This document shows positions 34,978-43,025 of a stretch of DNA of 64,000 nucleotides, piece by piece. The position numbers and the translations under genes were made by a program. A model generated the notes under the pieces. That model made no database searches. It was not told the origin of the DNA and saw only the letters and a program-made list of their open reading frames with translations. Origin of the DNA: Akkermansiaceae bacterium UBA2367 (lineage in GTDB: Bacteria; Verrucomicrobiota; Verrucomicrobiia; Verrucomicrobiales; DEV007); the NCBI GenBank assembly GCA_002344525.1, contig DDTJ01000075.1, forward strand, positions 1-64,000, in the 5' to 3' direction. Each line of letters begins with the position of its first letter. Within the stretch, counting starts at the first letter, position 1.

Positions 34978-35406
34978 CTATTCTTCTCCGTCCTCTTTTG
35001 GAAAGAACGCGCCGGGATGGTTCGACAACATCGCGGCGAGCGCGGCGACGAAGAGCGGCAGGATTTGCTTCCCCTCGTGTCCGAGGAGGCCAAGGACGAA
35101 GCCGAAGATGCCCGCCGCTTCCCCCAAGGCGAGGGCGGCGATGAAGGCGGCGAAGATCCACGAAGGGGCGGTCGTGCGACGTCCGTTTCCGTCCCGTCGG
35201 TTTGCGACGAAAAAGCGCAGGGATACGCTGGCAAGGGCCAAGGCCAGACCGACGACGGTCAGGGGAAGCACAAGTTCGTCCGTCGGCTGTTTTTCGCCTT
35301 GGACCAGGCCAAGCCGCAGGATTGCGAAATAAATCCCCAGCGAGGAGGTGAGGGCGAACCAGACCGCCCAACGGACCAAGACGGGTGGCAACGCCGTCGC
35401 ATTCAT
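34978..35406 (-). CDS. Integral membrane protein of unknown function
   Basis: A 142-residue protein with about four hydrophobic segments at residues 10-30, 44-64, 82-105 and 109-127. A basic loop RRDGNGRRT connects the middle helices and the end is acidic (KEDGEE). No family motif was recognised. It is convergent with fluC (21-base gap) and lies 28 bases downstream of another small gene on the same strand. Confidence 0.7.
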   Translation of the reverse strand: MNATALPPVLVRWAVWFALTSSLGIYFAILRLGLVQGEKQPTDELVLPLTVVGLALALASVSLRFFVANRRDGNGRRTTAPSWIFAAFIAALALGEAAGIFGFVLGLLGHEGKQILPLFVAALAAMLSNHPGAFFPKEDGEE

Positions 35407-35434
35407 CGGTTGGCGGGAGTCGCTGAAAGCCTCG

Positions 35435-35785
35435 TCACTTCGCCCGCTTGAAAAGGTAGAGGCCGTCCGGAGTCACGGCGGCGAATTTCCAGCCGCCGTC
35501 TTTCTCGACCTCGTGGATGGTTCGGGGGACGAGGTTCACGTTCAAAATCTTCTCGGCCTTTTCCTTGGGGAAGGTGATTTCGCCGCTTTCCGAGACCTCG
35601 ATGCCCTCCTCTTTCGCGACGAGACGGAAGCCGATGTTGTCCATCTGCGAGGCGCTGAGGGCTTTGTATTCGTGGTCGGTGGCTGCTTTTCCGCCGCCGG
35701 GTCGGACGAGGCCGAGGGAGACGAGGAGATTGGCGACCGCGACGAGGAGGATGACGGCGACGAGGGGAAGGACGGCGTTTTTCAT
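35435..35785 (-). CDS. Small membrane-anchored or exported protein
   Basis: A 116-residue protein with one N-terminal hydrophobic segment (residues 4-26: AVLPLVAVILLVAVANLLVS) acting as signal anchor, followed by a mixed alpha/beta domain (SASQMDNIGFRLVAKEEG ... GGWKFAAVTPDGLYLFKRAK). The C-terminal half resembles the short DUF4177-type sheet proteins in which a GW(K/E) strand is followed by a final YLFKR strand, but this is only a resemblance. The start at 35785 was chosen for the hydrophobic segment; the frame is open back to 35854. Probably cotranscribed with the downstream membrane protein. Confidence 0.65.
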   Translation of the reverse strand: MKNAVLPLVAVILLVAVANLLVSLGLVRPGGGKAATDHEYKALSASQMDNIGFRLVAKEEGIEVSESGEITFPKEKAEKILNVNLVPRTIHEVEKDGGWKFAAVTPDGLYLFKRAK

Positions 35786-35857
35786 TGTAGGGGGGATGGA
35801 TGGATCGGAGTGAGAAGGGAAATCAAACCGGATTTGGAGGAATCTGTAAAGCACAAC

Positions 35858-36571
35858 CTACAAAATCCTCCCGCCCGCCGTTCCCCGGGCGGCGGAGTCG
35901 AGGTGGGCGGCCATCCGCTCCGCCGCCGCCACGCCGTCGCCCGAGGCGAGGGCTTCGAGCAGGCCCTGATGCTGCCGCCAGCCTTCGCGGAGATGGCGGT
36001 CGCTGTCGTTTCCGGCCTCATAGGAGAGGCGTTTGTAGCTCCAGCAGCGGCGGAGGATCTCGCGCATCGCGAGGTTCCCGCAATGCTCGGCCACGACGAG
36101 GTGCAGAGCTTGGTCGAGCCAGCGCGCCGCGATTTGCCAGCCGGGCCGCTTCCCCGGCTTCGCGTCCTCGAGCAAGGTGCGCAAGTCGTCGAGGACGGGG
36201 GAGGGGACCTGTCCGGCGCAGGCGCGGGCCGCCTCGGTTTCGAGGCGCTGGCGGACGCGGTGGAGATCGACGAGCCAGTTCTCCGCGCCGGGCCGCACCG
36301 AGGCGCGTTGGTTAAGCGACTGGCTCACGATGCCGTCGGCGGTGAGCCGGGCGAGGGCTTGGATCACCGGGGTGCGGCTCATCCCGAGCTCCTCGGCGAG
36401 CCGGGTGCTTTTCAATTCCGCGCCCGCCGCCAGTTCGCCCCGGACGATTTTCAGGAGGATGCGGTCGTGCGCCTCGTCGGCGAGGGAGCGGCGCTCCGGG
36501 TCCACGATCTCCTCGCCAAGGAGGGCGCATAGCTCGGGATAGCGGCGGGGGTTGAAGGAAGGGGAGTCCAT
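35858..36571 (-). CDS. GntR-family regulator (FadR/FCD subgroup)
   Basis: A 237-residue transcription regulator. The N-terminal winged helix-turn-helix (about residues 30-95) contains ILLKIVRGELAAGAELKSTR, LAEELGMSRTPVIQAL and ARLTADGIVS, the GntR signature. The C-terminal all-helical FCD domain (about 100-230) has the metal- or ligand-binding residues in the pattern LDQALHLVVAEHCGN ... GWRQHQGLLEAL. It is divergent from the oxidoreductase at 36728 across an AT-rich gap holding two inverted repeats. It most likely represses that gene, the aminotransferase and itself, with a small acid or sugar derivative as effector. Confidence 0.9.
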   Translation of the reverse strand: MDSPSFNPRRYPELCALLGEEIVDPERRSLADEAHDRILLKIVRGELAAGAELKSTRLAEELGMSRTPVIQALARLTADGIVSQSLNQRASVRPGAENWLVDLHRVRQRLETEAARACAGQVPSPVLDDLRTLLEDAKPGKRPGWQIAARWLDQALHLVVAEHCGNLAMREILRRCWSYKRLSYEAGNDSDRHLREGWRQHQGLLEALASGDGVAAAERMAAHLDSAARGTAGGRIL

Positions 36572-36604
36572 CGGCGGGAAATTTTCGATTTGACGGCGAC
36601 GCTA

Positions 36605-36638
36605 AAGTGAATACACTTCAAAAATTGAATTCATTCAA
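36605..36638. promoter_or_regulatory. Two inverted repeats, candidate GntR operators
   Basis: The first repeat is AAGTG-AATA-CACTT (36605-36618) and the second TTGAA-TTCA-TTCAA (36625-36638). Each has perfect 5-base arms and a 4-base spacer, and the centres are 20 bp apart, close to two helical turns, so bound dimers would sit on one face. They lie 34 bases from the GntR start and 90 bases from the oxidoreductase start, in an AT-rich patch. The arm sequences of the two sites differ, so they may serve different states or only one may be the operator. Confidence 0.55.
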
Positions 36639-36727
36639 GACTTTTCTTTCCCAAATCCATTTGCGAAAATTCGCGGCCATTGGCGCCCATTCGCGCTAAA
36701 AAATCAAAACCGCAAACCTTGATCCCC

Positions 36728-38008
36728 ATGAGCACTCCTCTTTCCGACGCCACCATCCCCGTCCTCCGCGGCGGCATGGTCGGCATGGGCATGATTTTCG
36801 ACGAGACCTACGCGCCCTTTTTCGAGACGGCTCGGGGCGGGCTTTACGATGCGGCGGCGGGCCTCTTCCGCGTCGAGTTGGCGGGCGCGGCCACGCGCAC
36901 GGGCGACCGCGCCGCCGCCTACCAGAGCCGCACCGGGATTTCGCCTTTCGGCAACTTCGCCGGGGAGAGCGCCGTCGCCGACCTGCTGGCGAGCGGGATC
37001 GACTTCCTCTGCGTCGCCTCGCCGGACGACAAGCATTTCGAGGCGGCGCGTCTCGGGATCGAAGCCGGACGCCACGTCATCATCGAAAAGCCCTCGGTCC
37101 TCTCGCTCGACGAACTCGACCAACTCGCCGCCTTGGCCCGGGAAAATGGCGTGCTCGCCAAGGTCGTCTATCACAAGCTCCTCGACCCCGACCACAAGAA
37201 GCTGCGCACCCTCGTCCAGGATGGCGTGCTTTCGCATGTCAACAACGGCTACTGCACCCTGCTGGAGCCGAAGTCGATCTCGGGGAGCCAGTTCGCGAGC
37301 TGGATCACGGGGCGGAATCCCGGCACCTATGTCGCGGTCCATTATCTGAAGCTGATCGATTTCACCTTCGGCGGGCGATTGAAGAGTGTTTCATGCACCG
37401 GTCAACGGGGTCTGGTCGGTCCGTCGGACGGTCCCACTTGGGATTCGACGCAGCTCCGCCTCGTCTACGAATACGAGAGCGGTCGCGAAGCTGCTTTTGA
37501 CATCCACACGAGTTGGGTCACGCCCGACAATTTCCCCGGCTACGTCGAGCAGGAGGTGCAATTCCGCTTCGACAACGGCGTGTGGAACGGCCATAGCCGC
37601 AAGCGCGGCGTCGAGTTGACCGTCGAGGACCGCACCCCGCATGAGTTGAAGACGACGATCAACAACCACTACAACGGCAGCTTCCTCGAACCTTGGAACG
37701 CCCGCAGCCGCCGTGGCTACGGCATCGAGGTGATCGAGCGCTTCGCCCGCGAGGTCGCGTATGTCGAGCTCGGCGGTCCGGAAGAAGGCCGCGCCGGTCG
37801 TCTCGCCGAGATGGCCGCGCTCGACTACAACGATCTCGCTGCGGATCGCCAAGTTGTCGCGGCGGTGCAGGCGATGGAGGCGATCCTCGCGAAACACGCC
37901 GTCGGCGAACCTAATGGCCTCGTCGAAGTCAACGGAAAACACGGCGGCCTCGCCCTCTTCCTCCCTGGCAAATCCGAGCCCGAGATGCTCTATCAGGGCA
38001 CCGTCTGA
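36728..38008 (+). CDS. Gfo/Idh/MocA-family oxidoreductase
   Basis: A 426-residue NAD(P)-dependent oxidoreductase. The N-terminal Rossmann domain reads LRGGMVGMGMIFDETYAPFF, with a dinucleotide loop that departs from the usual GxGxxG, and continues to GIDFLCVASPDDKHFEAA and the conserved EKP in HVIIEKPSVLSLDEL. The C-terminal alpha/beta domain contains ITGRNPGTYVAVHYLKLIDF with a lysine/histidine pair suited to catalysis. Members oxidise or reduce sugars, inositols and related polyols. The start MSTPLSDA at 36728 is preferred over 36680. With the downstream class III aminotransferase and the divergent GntR gene it looks like a small catabolic or amino-sugar unit; the substrate is unknown. Confidence 0.88.
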   Translation: MSTPLSDATIPVLRGGMVGMGMIFDETYAPFFETARGGLYDAAAGLFRVELAGAATRTGDRAAAYQSRTGISPFGNFAGESAVADLLASGIDFLCVASPDDKHFEAARLGIEAGRHVIIEKPSVLSLDELDQLAALARENGVLAKVVYHKLLDPDHKKLRTLVQDGVLSHVNNGYCTLLEPKSISGSQFASWITGRNPGTYVAVHYLKLIDFTFGGRLKSVSCTGQRGLVGPSDGPTWDSTQLRLVYEYESGREAAFDIHTSWVTPDNFPGYVEQEVQFRFDNGVWNGHSRKRGVELTVEDRTPHELKTTINNHYNGSFLEPWNARSRRGYGIEVIERFAREVAYVELGGPEEGRAGRLAEMAALDYNDLAADRQVVAAVQAMEAILAKHAVGEPNGLVEVNGKHGGLALFLPGKSEPEMLYQGTV

Positions 38009-38017
38009 CCGATCCTT

Positions 38018-38115
38018 TCTTACTCCATACTCTTACCTCCTTACTCTTACTCCTCGAATGTCGCCCGTCCCTCGCCTTTGAGTAAGAGGTAAGAGTAAGG
38101 AGTAAAGAGTAAGAG
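38018..38115. repeat. Heptamer-period inverted repeat (TTACTC type)
   Basis: Between two same-strand genes. The left arm (about 38019-38053) is five loosely repeated heptamers of the TTACTCC kind, and the right arm (about 38078-38115) is five heptamers of the inverse AGTAAGG kind. The loop of about 25 bases is GC-rich. The arms could form a long imperfect hairpin in the transcript between the oxidoreductase and aminotransferase genes. Confidence 0.85.
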
Positions 38116-38161
38116 AAAACACTATCGCCATCTGATCCCCACCTTTCACCTTTTACTCCCT

Positions 38162-39541
38162 ATGAACACCCCAAACCACCTCGTCGAACACAACGGCGAA
38201 AACACCTCGAACCACCTCCGCCACGACCTCGTCGCGACCGAACCGCTCTGCCTGCGCACCCGCACGTCGAGCCTCGCCGTCCTCGCCCGCAGTGCCGGGT
38301 CCTACCATTACACCCCCGAAGGGCGGAGGCTCGCCGACTTCACCTCCGGCGTGCTCGTCGCCAACCTCGGCCACCATCCCAAACGCTGGTGGAAACGCGT
38401 CCTGCAATACATGGCCCTCGAAGACGCTGCCGGAGACAGCGGCTATCACGAAGCCGTCACCTTGACCTCCTACAACGCCGCGACTTCCGTCGAGATGGAG
38501 GCGAACCGCCGACTCCTCGCCAGCCTCCAGGCCACACCGGGCGGCAAGCGCCTTGAGCAGGTCCTCTGGGCCGCGAGCGGCAGCGAAGCCGTGCAAAAAG
38601 GTCTCTGGGCCTCGCTCGCAAAGCGCCCCGCAGGCGACGGGATCATCCTCGCGACGCGCGGCGGCTTCCACGGCAAGAAGGGCCTCTCCGGCGCAGTCAC
38701 CGGCAGCGAGACGGACAAGGAGCGCGATCCCCGCGTCCGCTTCATCAGCTTCCCGAAGGAGGAATGCCGCAGCCTTGAGGCGCGCCGCCAGCCCCTCGAC
38801 CTCGCGCCCTACCGCGCCGAGCTGGAGGCGCTGAAGGCCGAGTTCGGCGACCGCCTTTGCGTCCTCATCACCGAGCCCTACCTCGGCGGCGGCGGTTCCT
38901 ACCATCCGCAGAAGGAATACATGCAGATGCTCGCCGAGTTCTGCCACGAGAACGATATGCTCTTCTTCCTCGACGAGATCCAGGCGAACTTCGGGCGTAC
39001 CGGATCGATGTATGCCTTCAGCGAATACGGCGTCGAACCCGACCTCGTCACCCTCGGCAAGGGCCTCGGCAACGGGATGCCCGTCGATGCCGTCGTGGGC
39101 CGCGCCGACGTCTTCGCCCGCCTCGGCTACGGCGAGGGCTCGGACACTTGGAGCGCCCATCCCCTCGGCTGCGCCGCCGTCCTCGCGACCTTGGACGAGT
39201 TCGAGCAGGAGGATGTGATCGGACAAGGACGCACCCTGAGCGCCGCCATCGAGGAATGCCTCGTGAAGCTGAACGAACTGCCCGCCATCCTTCATGTTCG
39301 TGGCGAAGGCACTGTCTGGGGCATCGAATGTCAGGCCGTCGGCGACCTCAGCGCCGAACAGGTCGCCCACGAGATCGTGCGCCTCGCCTACCTCGGCGAC
39401 GAGCAGGGGCGCGGCGTGCATTTGCTCGGCCCGCTCGCCGGAAAGGTCATCCGCGTCGCCCCGCCCCTCACCATGTCGGTGGCGGAACTGCGGGAGTATT
39501 TCGACGTGCTGCACGGCATCGTCGCGCGGCTGGGACAGTGA
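38162..39541 (+). CDS. Class III PLP-dependent aminotransferase
   Basis: A 459-residue fold-type I aminotransferase. Landmarks are ADFTSGVLVANLGHHPKRW near the N-terminus, WAASGSEAVQKGLW (phosphate-binding), GGFHGKKGLSGAVTG, the cofactor aspartate in LFFLDEIQANFGRTGSM, the PLP lysine in VTLGKGLGNGMPV, and DTWSAHPLGCAAVLA. Family members act on omega-amino groups, ornithine/GABA-like substrates or amino sugars. It lies 153 bases after the oxidoreductase, separated by the heptamer repeat, and is followed by a strong terminator, so the pair may form one transcript under the GntR regulator. Confidence 0.9.
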   Translation: MNTPNHLVEHNGENTSNHLRHDLVATEPLCLRTRTSSLAVLARSAGSYHYTPEGRRLADFTSGVLVANLGHHPKRWWKRVLQYMALEDAAGDSGYHEAVTLTSYNAATSVEMEANRRLLASLQATPGGKRLEQVLWAASGSEAVQKGLWASLAKRPAGDGIILATRGGFHGKKGLSGAVTGSETDKERDPRVRFISFPKEECRSLEARRQPLDLAPYRAELEALKAEFGDRLCVLITEPYLGGGGSYHPQKEYMQMLAEFCHENDMLFFLDEIQANFGRTGSMYAFSEYGVEPDLVTLGKGLGNGMPVDAVVGRADVFARLGYGEGSDTWSAHPLGCAAVLATLDEFEQEDVIGQGRTLSAAIEECLVKLNELPAILHVRGEGTVWGIECQAVGDLSAEQVAHEIVRLAYLGDEQGRGVHLLGPLAGKVIRVAPPLTMSVAELREYFDVLHGIVARLGQ

Positions 39542-39566
39542 TCGTTCGGGAAAGCACCGGACTTGC

Positions 39567-39600
39567 GCGGGGCGGAAGAGATTCCGCCCCGCTTTGTTTT
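39567..39600 (+). terminator. Rho-independent terminator after the aminotransferase gene
   Basis: A perfect 11-bp stem, GCGGGGCGGAA (39567-39577) with TTCCGCCCCGC (39582-39592), closed by a GAGA tetraloop and followed by TTTGTTTT. It lies 26 bases after the stop codon at 39541. The clearest intrinsic terminator in the window. Confidence 0.92.
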
Positions 39601-39607
39601 ACGGGAT

Positions 39608-39634
39608 GTCGCATGGGTATCCTGCCCATGCGAC
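39608..39634. repeat. Perfect hairpin with GTCGCATGGG arms
   Basis: Ten-base perfect arms at 39608-39617 and 39625-39634 with a 7-base loop, just after the terminator and about 90 bases before the kinase gene. In one frame it reads MGILPM, a string that I have seen in dispersed repeats of Verrucomicrobia and Planctomycetes. Probably a copy of such a repeat rather than a regulator. Confidence 0.7.
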
Positions 39635-39723
39635 TTGTTACCCGACCGGGATCAAAATGATTTTCGGGAAAGGCGCTTTTTTCATGTAACCTTTGCCGCC
39701 GCATTCCCCATGCAGGCGGTATC

Positions 39724-42153
39724 ATGAACGAGCCTTCCCCCGACTCCGACCCTCTGCATGGCTTGAATCCGGAAGCCCTCCTCGCCGCCGCCGCGATTCC
39801 GACCGAGGACGGAGGGGCGGGCGGATCGCTCGCTCCGGGCGATCTTCCCTCGATGGAGGAGATTGCCGATGCCTTCCCGGAACTCGAGATCCTCGGGCTC
39901 ATCGGACATGGCGGGATGAGCGCCGTCTTCCGCGCCCGGCAGCCGAAGCTCGACCGGCTCGTCGCGCTGAAGGTGCTGCCCCAGTCCCTCGCCGCGACGG
40001 AGGGCTTCACCGAGCGCTTCATCCGCGAGGGACGGGTGCTCGCCCGTCTCAGCCATCCGCATGTCGTGGCCGTCCACGACTTCGGCGAGAGCGGCGGGTT
40101 CTGTTATCTCGTGATGGAGCATGTCGACGGGGTGAACCTCCGTCAGGCGATGCGGGCGGGGCGCTTCACGCCGGAGCAGGCCCTCGCGGTTGTTCCGGCG
40201 CTCTGCGACGCCCTCCAGTTCGCGCACAGCCAAGGGGTGCTGCACCGCGACATCAAGCCGGAGAACATCCTCCTCGATTCGAAGGGCCGGGTGAAGATCG
40301 CGGATTTCGGCATCGCGAAGATCGTCGGCGAGGAGGGCGGCGACGCGGCGCTGCTCACGCGCAGCGGGGCGAGGCTCGGCACCGCTCCCTACATGGCCCC
40401 CGAGCAGTTCGAGCAGCCCGCCAGCGTCGATCACCGGGCCGACATCTACAGCCTCGGCGTGGTGCTCTACGAGATGCTGACGGGCGAACTGCCGATCGGT
40501 CGCTTCGCGCCGCCTTCCGAGAAGGCCGATGTCGGCGGAGGCATGGACGAGGTCGTCTTCCGTGCCCTTGAGAAGGAGCGGAGCCGCCGCCAGCAGAGCG
40601 CGGAGGAGTTCAAGACGCAGGTCGCCGGGGTCGGGACGGCATCGGGGAGCTGTCTGGAAGGGATTTCGAGACCTTGGTCGCCTTTCGAATACCGGTCGCG
40701 GCGCACCCTTTTTGGAATGCCGCTGCTGCATGTCGTCATGGGGCGAGATCCGCAGACCGGGCGCACGCGCGAGGCGCGGGGCTTCTTCGCCTTCGGCGAC
40801 CGGGCGAGGGGAGTCGTCGCCTTCGGCGGCATCGCGCGGGGCTGGCTCGCCTGCGGAGGGATGGCCATCGGGGGCGTGGCGTTCGGTGGCGCGGGCATTG
40901 GCCTGATCTCCTTCGGCGGACTGGCGGTGGGATTGCTCCTCGCCTTGGGAGGGTTCAGCGTGGGCGGGCTTTCCCTCGGCGGACTCGCCGTCGGCTGGCA
41001 TTCGATGGGCGGGTCCGCGGTCGGCTGGCATGCCATCGGCGGCAGGGTCTTCGCCCATCAGGGCATGGGCAGGCATGTCGATGCCGTCCATGTGGCGGCG
41101 GAGCTCGGCGAGATGCCTGTTCTGACGCAATGGCTCGCCTCGATCTATCCCTACCAGTCGGTGCTCGGCTATCTATGGGTCCCCCTTGTGGGAATCATGT
41201 ATCTGGTGCCATGGTGGACGCGCCGTCGCTTGCGGGCGGAGTCGGGTGGCCGCTTCCAGGGTTCCGCGTCTTCGAAGGCGGCGTTCTGGTTCGTTCTCGC
41301 GCTGGCGATGATAGCTGCTGTGTCCAAGTGGGTGTTGCCGTACTCCCCGAAGAACTTTCTGCCAGCCGGGCGTGGGCCATCGGTGGCGGGGGAAGCCATC
41401 GACGAAGGCTCGGCGAAGGCGCTCGGCAGAATCGCGGACCTGCGCTTTCTGCGGCTGAAACAGAATGGGACAGACTGGTCGTGGCCGGTATGGAACCGGG
41501 ACGGCGATCCCGCGGACGATGCGGAGTCGATGCCCTTGATCGAGGCCTCCTCGGGAGGGGACGTCGAGACGGAGAATCCGGAAGATTGCTGGCTCCAGCT
41601 ATGGTTCGAGCATCCCGACTTCGACCGCTACAGCCAACTGGAGGTGCGCCTCGTCAGCCTGAAGGGCAGAGCGCTGGAGAATCGTGACGCGAGCATATGC
41701 TCCACGGCGTGGGCGGCTTCGCAGCCAGCTCCCCGCCTCCTCGACTTCGTGGCCAGTCCGGGGCGGGTGGGGAGCCTGCCCAAGGAGGTCGGATTGCAAT
41801 GCCGTTACGGCATCGGTCCTTGGAAACTGGGCAGATCGGTTCCGAGCGACTTCAAGGGACAGATGGCCCTCGACAAGGGATGCCATTTTGCCGCCGTCGG
41901 AACTGGCAGCGACGGGAAGGCGTTTGTGGCGTGGACGAGGAGGGACGACGATCGGCAATACGACGCGATCGCCATTCTGAAAGGTGGCCGCCGCTTGGGA
42001 TCTGGCGAATGGTCCCGTGGCGGTGTGGAAGGGGAAGGAAGGGTGGAGAAGGTGAGCTTCGCCGTGCCTCTGGACGAGATCGTCTCCTTTCAAATGAGGT
42101 CGAGAGCGATCCAAACGGTGCATCTCTCGACCGTGCTTCCGCCCCTGCCATGA
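39724..42153 (+). CDS. Ser/Thr protein kinase with glycine-rich decapeptide repeat and membrane helices
   Basis: An 809-residue protein. The Hanks-type kinase domain (about 52-310) is complete: LIGHGGMSAVFRA, VALKVLP with the ATP lysine, LHRDIKPENILL, IADFGIAK and GTAPYMAPEQ. Residues about 356-440 hold tandem ten-residue units of the form xA(V/I)Gxx(S/A)xGG, such as MAIGGVAFGG, AGIGLISFGG and FSVGGLSLGG. Two hydrophobic helices follow near 475-495 and 525-545, then a C-terminal domain of about 260 residues with no recognised family. It overlaps the sigma factor by four bases (ATGA). Likely a membrane kinase that senses something through its C-terminal part and acts with the sigma factor. Confidence 0.92.
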   Translation: MNEPSPDSDPLHGLNPEALLAAAAIPTEDGGAGGSLAPGDLPSMEEIADAFPELEILGLIGHGGMSAVFRARQPKLDRLVALKVLPQSLAATEGFTERFIREGRVLARLSHPHVVAVHDFGESGGFCYLVMEHVDGVNLRQAMRAGRFTPEQALAVVPALCDALQFAHSQGVLHRDIKPENILLDSKGRVKIADFGIAKIVGEEGGDAALLTRSGARLGTAPYMAPEQFEQPASVDHRADIYSLGVVLYEMLTGELPIGRFAPPSEKADVGGGMDEVVFRALEKERSRRQQSAEEFKTQVAGVGTASGSCLEGISRPWSPFEYRSRRTLFGMPLLHVVMGRDPQTGRTREARGFFAFGDRARGVVAFGGIARGWLACGGMAIGGVAFGGAGIGLISFGGLAVGLLLALGGFSVGGLSLGGLAVGWHSMGGSAVGWHAIGGRVFAHQGMGRHVDAVHVAAELGEMPVLTQWLASIYPYQSVLGYLWVPLVGIMYLVPWWTRRRLRAESGGRFQGSASSKAAFWFVLALAMIAAVSKWVLPYSPKNFLPAGRGPSVAGEAIDEGSAKALGRIADLRFLRLKQNGTDWSWPVWNRDGDPADDAESMPLIEASSGGDVETENPEDCWLQLWFEHPDFDRYSQLEVRLVSLKGRALENRDASICSTAWAASQPAPRLLDFVASPGRVGSLPKEVGLQCRYGIGPWKLGRSVPSDFKGQMALDKGCHFAAVGTGSDGKAFVAWTRRDDDRQYDAIAILKGGRRLGSGEWSRGGVEGEGRVEKVSFAVPLDEIVSFQMRSRAIQTVHLSTVLPPLP

Positions 42154-42869
42154 GCGCCCGCTTTCACGAGACACGCTGGACTCTGGTGTCCCGTTCCAAA
42201 GGCGACGATGCCGTTTCCCGGGCGGCGCTGGGCGAGCTGTGCGAGGCCTACTACGCCCCGGTCGTGGCCTTTCTGCGCCGCGACGGGCGGACCGAGGATG
42301 CCGCCCGCGACCTCGCCCACGATTTCTTCGCCAGACTGCTCGCCGGGGGAATGATCGCGGGAGCCGACCCCATGCTCGGTCGGTTCCGGACCTATCTGCT
42401 GATGGCGCTGAAACGATTCGCCGCCGATCAGCGGGAGCGGGCGAACGCGGCCAAGCGTGGAGGCGGACGCGGCCATGTCGCCATCGGAGCGGAAACAACG
42501 GAGGCCGGAACGGGATGGCAGATCGCCGACGAGAGGGCCGAGGCCCCGGATGCCGCCTTCGACCGCCAATGGGCGATCACCGTTCTGGCCCGCGCCCTCG
42601 CCACGGTCGAAGCGGAACTGCGCGGGAGCGGGAAGGGGGATCATTTCGATGTGCTGAAGCCTTGGCTGACGGGCGACGCGGGGACTCCGTCGCAGGCCGA
42701 GGCCGCCGGGAGGCTTGGCATGGGCGAGGGGGCCTTGAAGGTGGCGATCCACCGTCTCCGCAAGCGTTTCCGCGCCGCCGTGAAAGCGGAGATTGCGCAA
42801 ACCGTGAGCGGCGAAGGAAGTGTCGAGGAGGAAATGGCGGCCTTGATCGCGGCTCTGTGTGGTGGGTAG
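42150..42869 (+). CDS. ECF-type RNA polymerase sigma factor (PVC subgroup)
   Basis: A 239-residue sigma factor. Region 2 runs from FHETRWTLVSRSKG through YYAPVVAFLRRDG and DFFARLLAGGMI to FRTYLLMALKRFAADQ; region 4 has a helix-turn-helix in AAGRLGMGEGALKVAIHRLR followed by KRFRAAVKAEI. The C-terminal VEEEMAALIAALCGG is a typical end for this subgroup. Its start overlaps the kinase stop (ATGA), so translation is coupled and the kinase is the probable regulator. No anti-sigma gene is adjacent. The broken relative at 15407 shares the same architecture. Confidence 0.92.
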   Translation: MSARFHETRWTLVSRSKGDDAVSRAALGELCEAYYAPVVAFLRRDGRTEDAARDLAHDFFARLLAGGMIAGADPMLGRFRTYLLMALKRFAADQRERANAAKRGGGRGHVAIGAETTEAGTGWQIADERAEAPDAAFDRQWAITVLARALATVEAELRGSGKGDHFDVLKPWLTGDAGTPSQAEAAGRLGMGEGALKVAIHRLRKRFRAAVKAEIAQTVSGEGSVEEEMAALIAALCGG

Positions 42870-42877
42870 GGGGCGGT

Positions 42878-43007
42878 AGTTGAGAGTTGAGAGTTGAGAG
42901 GGCGGAAGGGAGCGGCTTACGCCGAAACTTGGATTCACCCGAAGGGAGAATTGCCGCATCGAAACCATTCGCTGGTCCAGATACTCTCAACTATCCCCTC
43001 TCAACTC
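42878..43007. repeat. Heptamer repeat AGTTGAG x3 with inverted copy
   Basis: Three tandem AGTTGAG units (42878-42898) lie just after the sigma factor stop. Two inverted units (CTCAACT) are at 42985-42992 and 43000-43006. About 85 bases of GC-rich spacer lie between. The region separates convergent genes and could fold into a long hairpin joining both 3' ends. Confidence 0.85.
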
Positions 43008-43025
43008 GGCCAAAGGCCGCCCGCC

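Noticed and set aside
36728..39541. Antibiotic amino-sugar biosynthesis (kanosamine-like) cluster
   Set aside because: An oxidoreductase and a class III aminotransferase are present, but the known pathway uses a different aminotransferase type and a phosphatase, neither seen here.
39608..39634. Second terminator for the aminotransferase gene
   Set aside because: The hairpin is perfect but lacks a U-tract and matches a dispersed repeat type; the terminator at 39567 suffices.
42878..43007. Possible CRISPR array
   Set aside because: The repeats are 7 bases long and tandem without unique spacers, and no cas gene is in the window.
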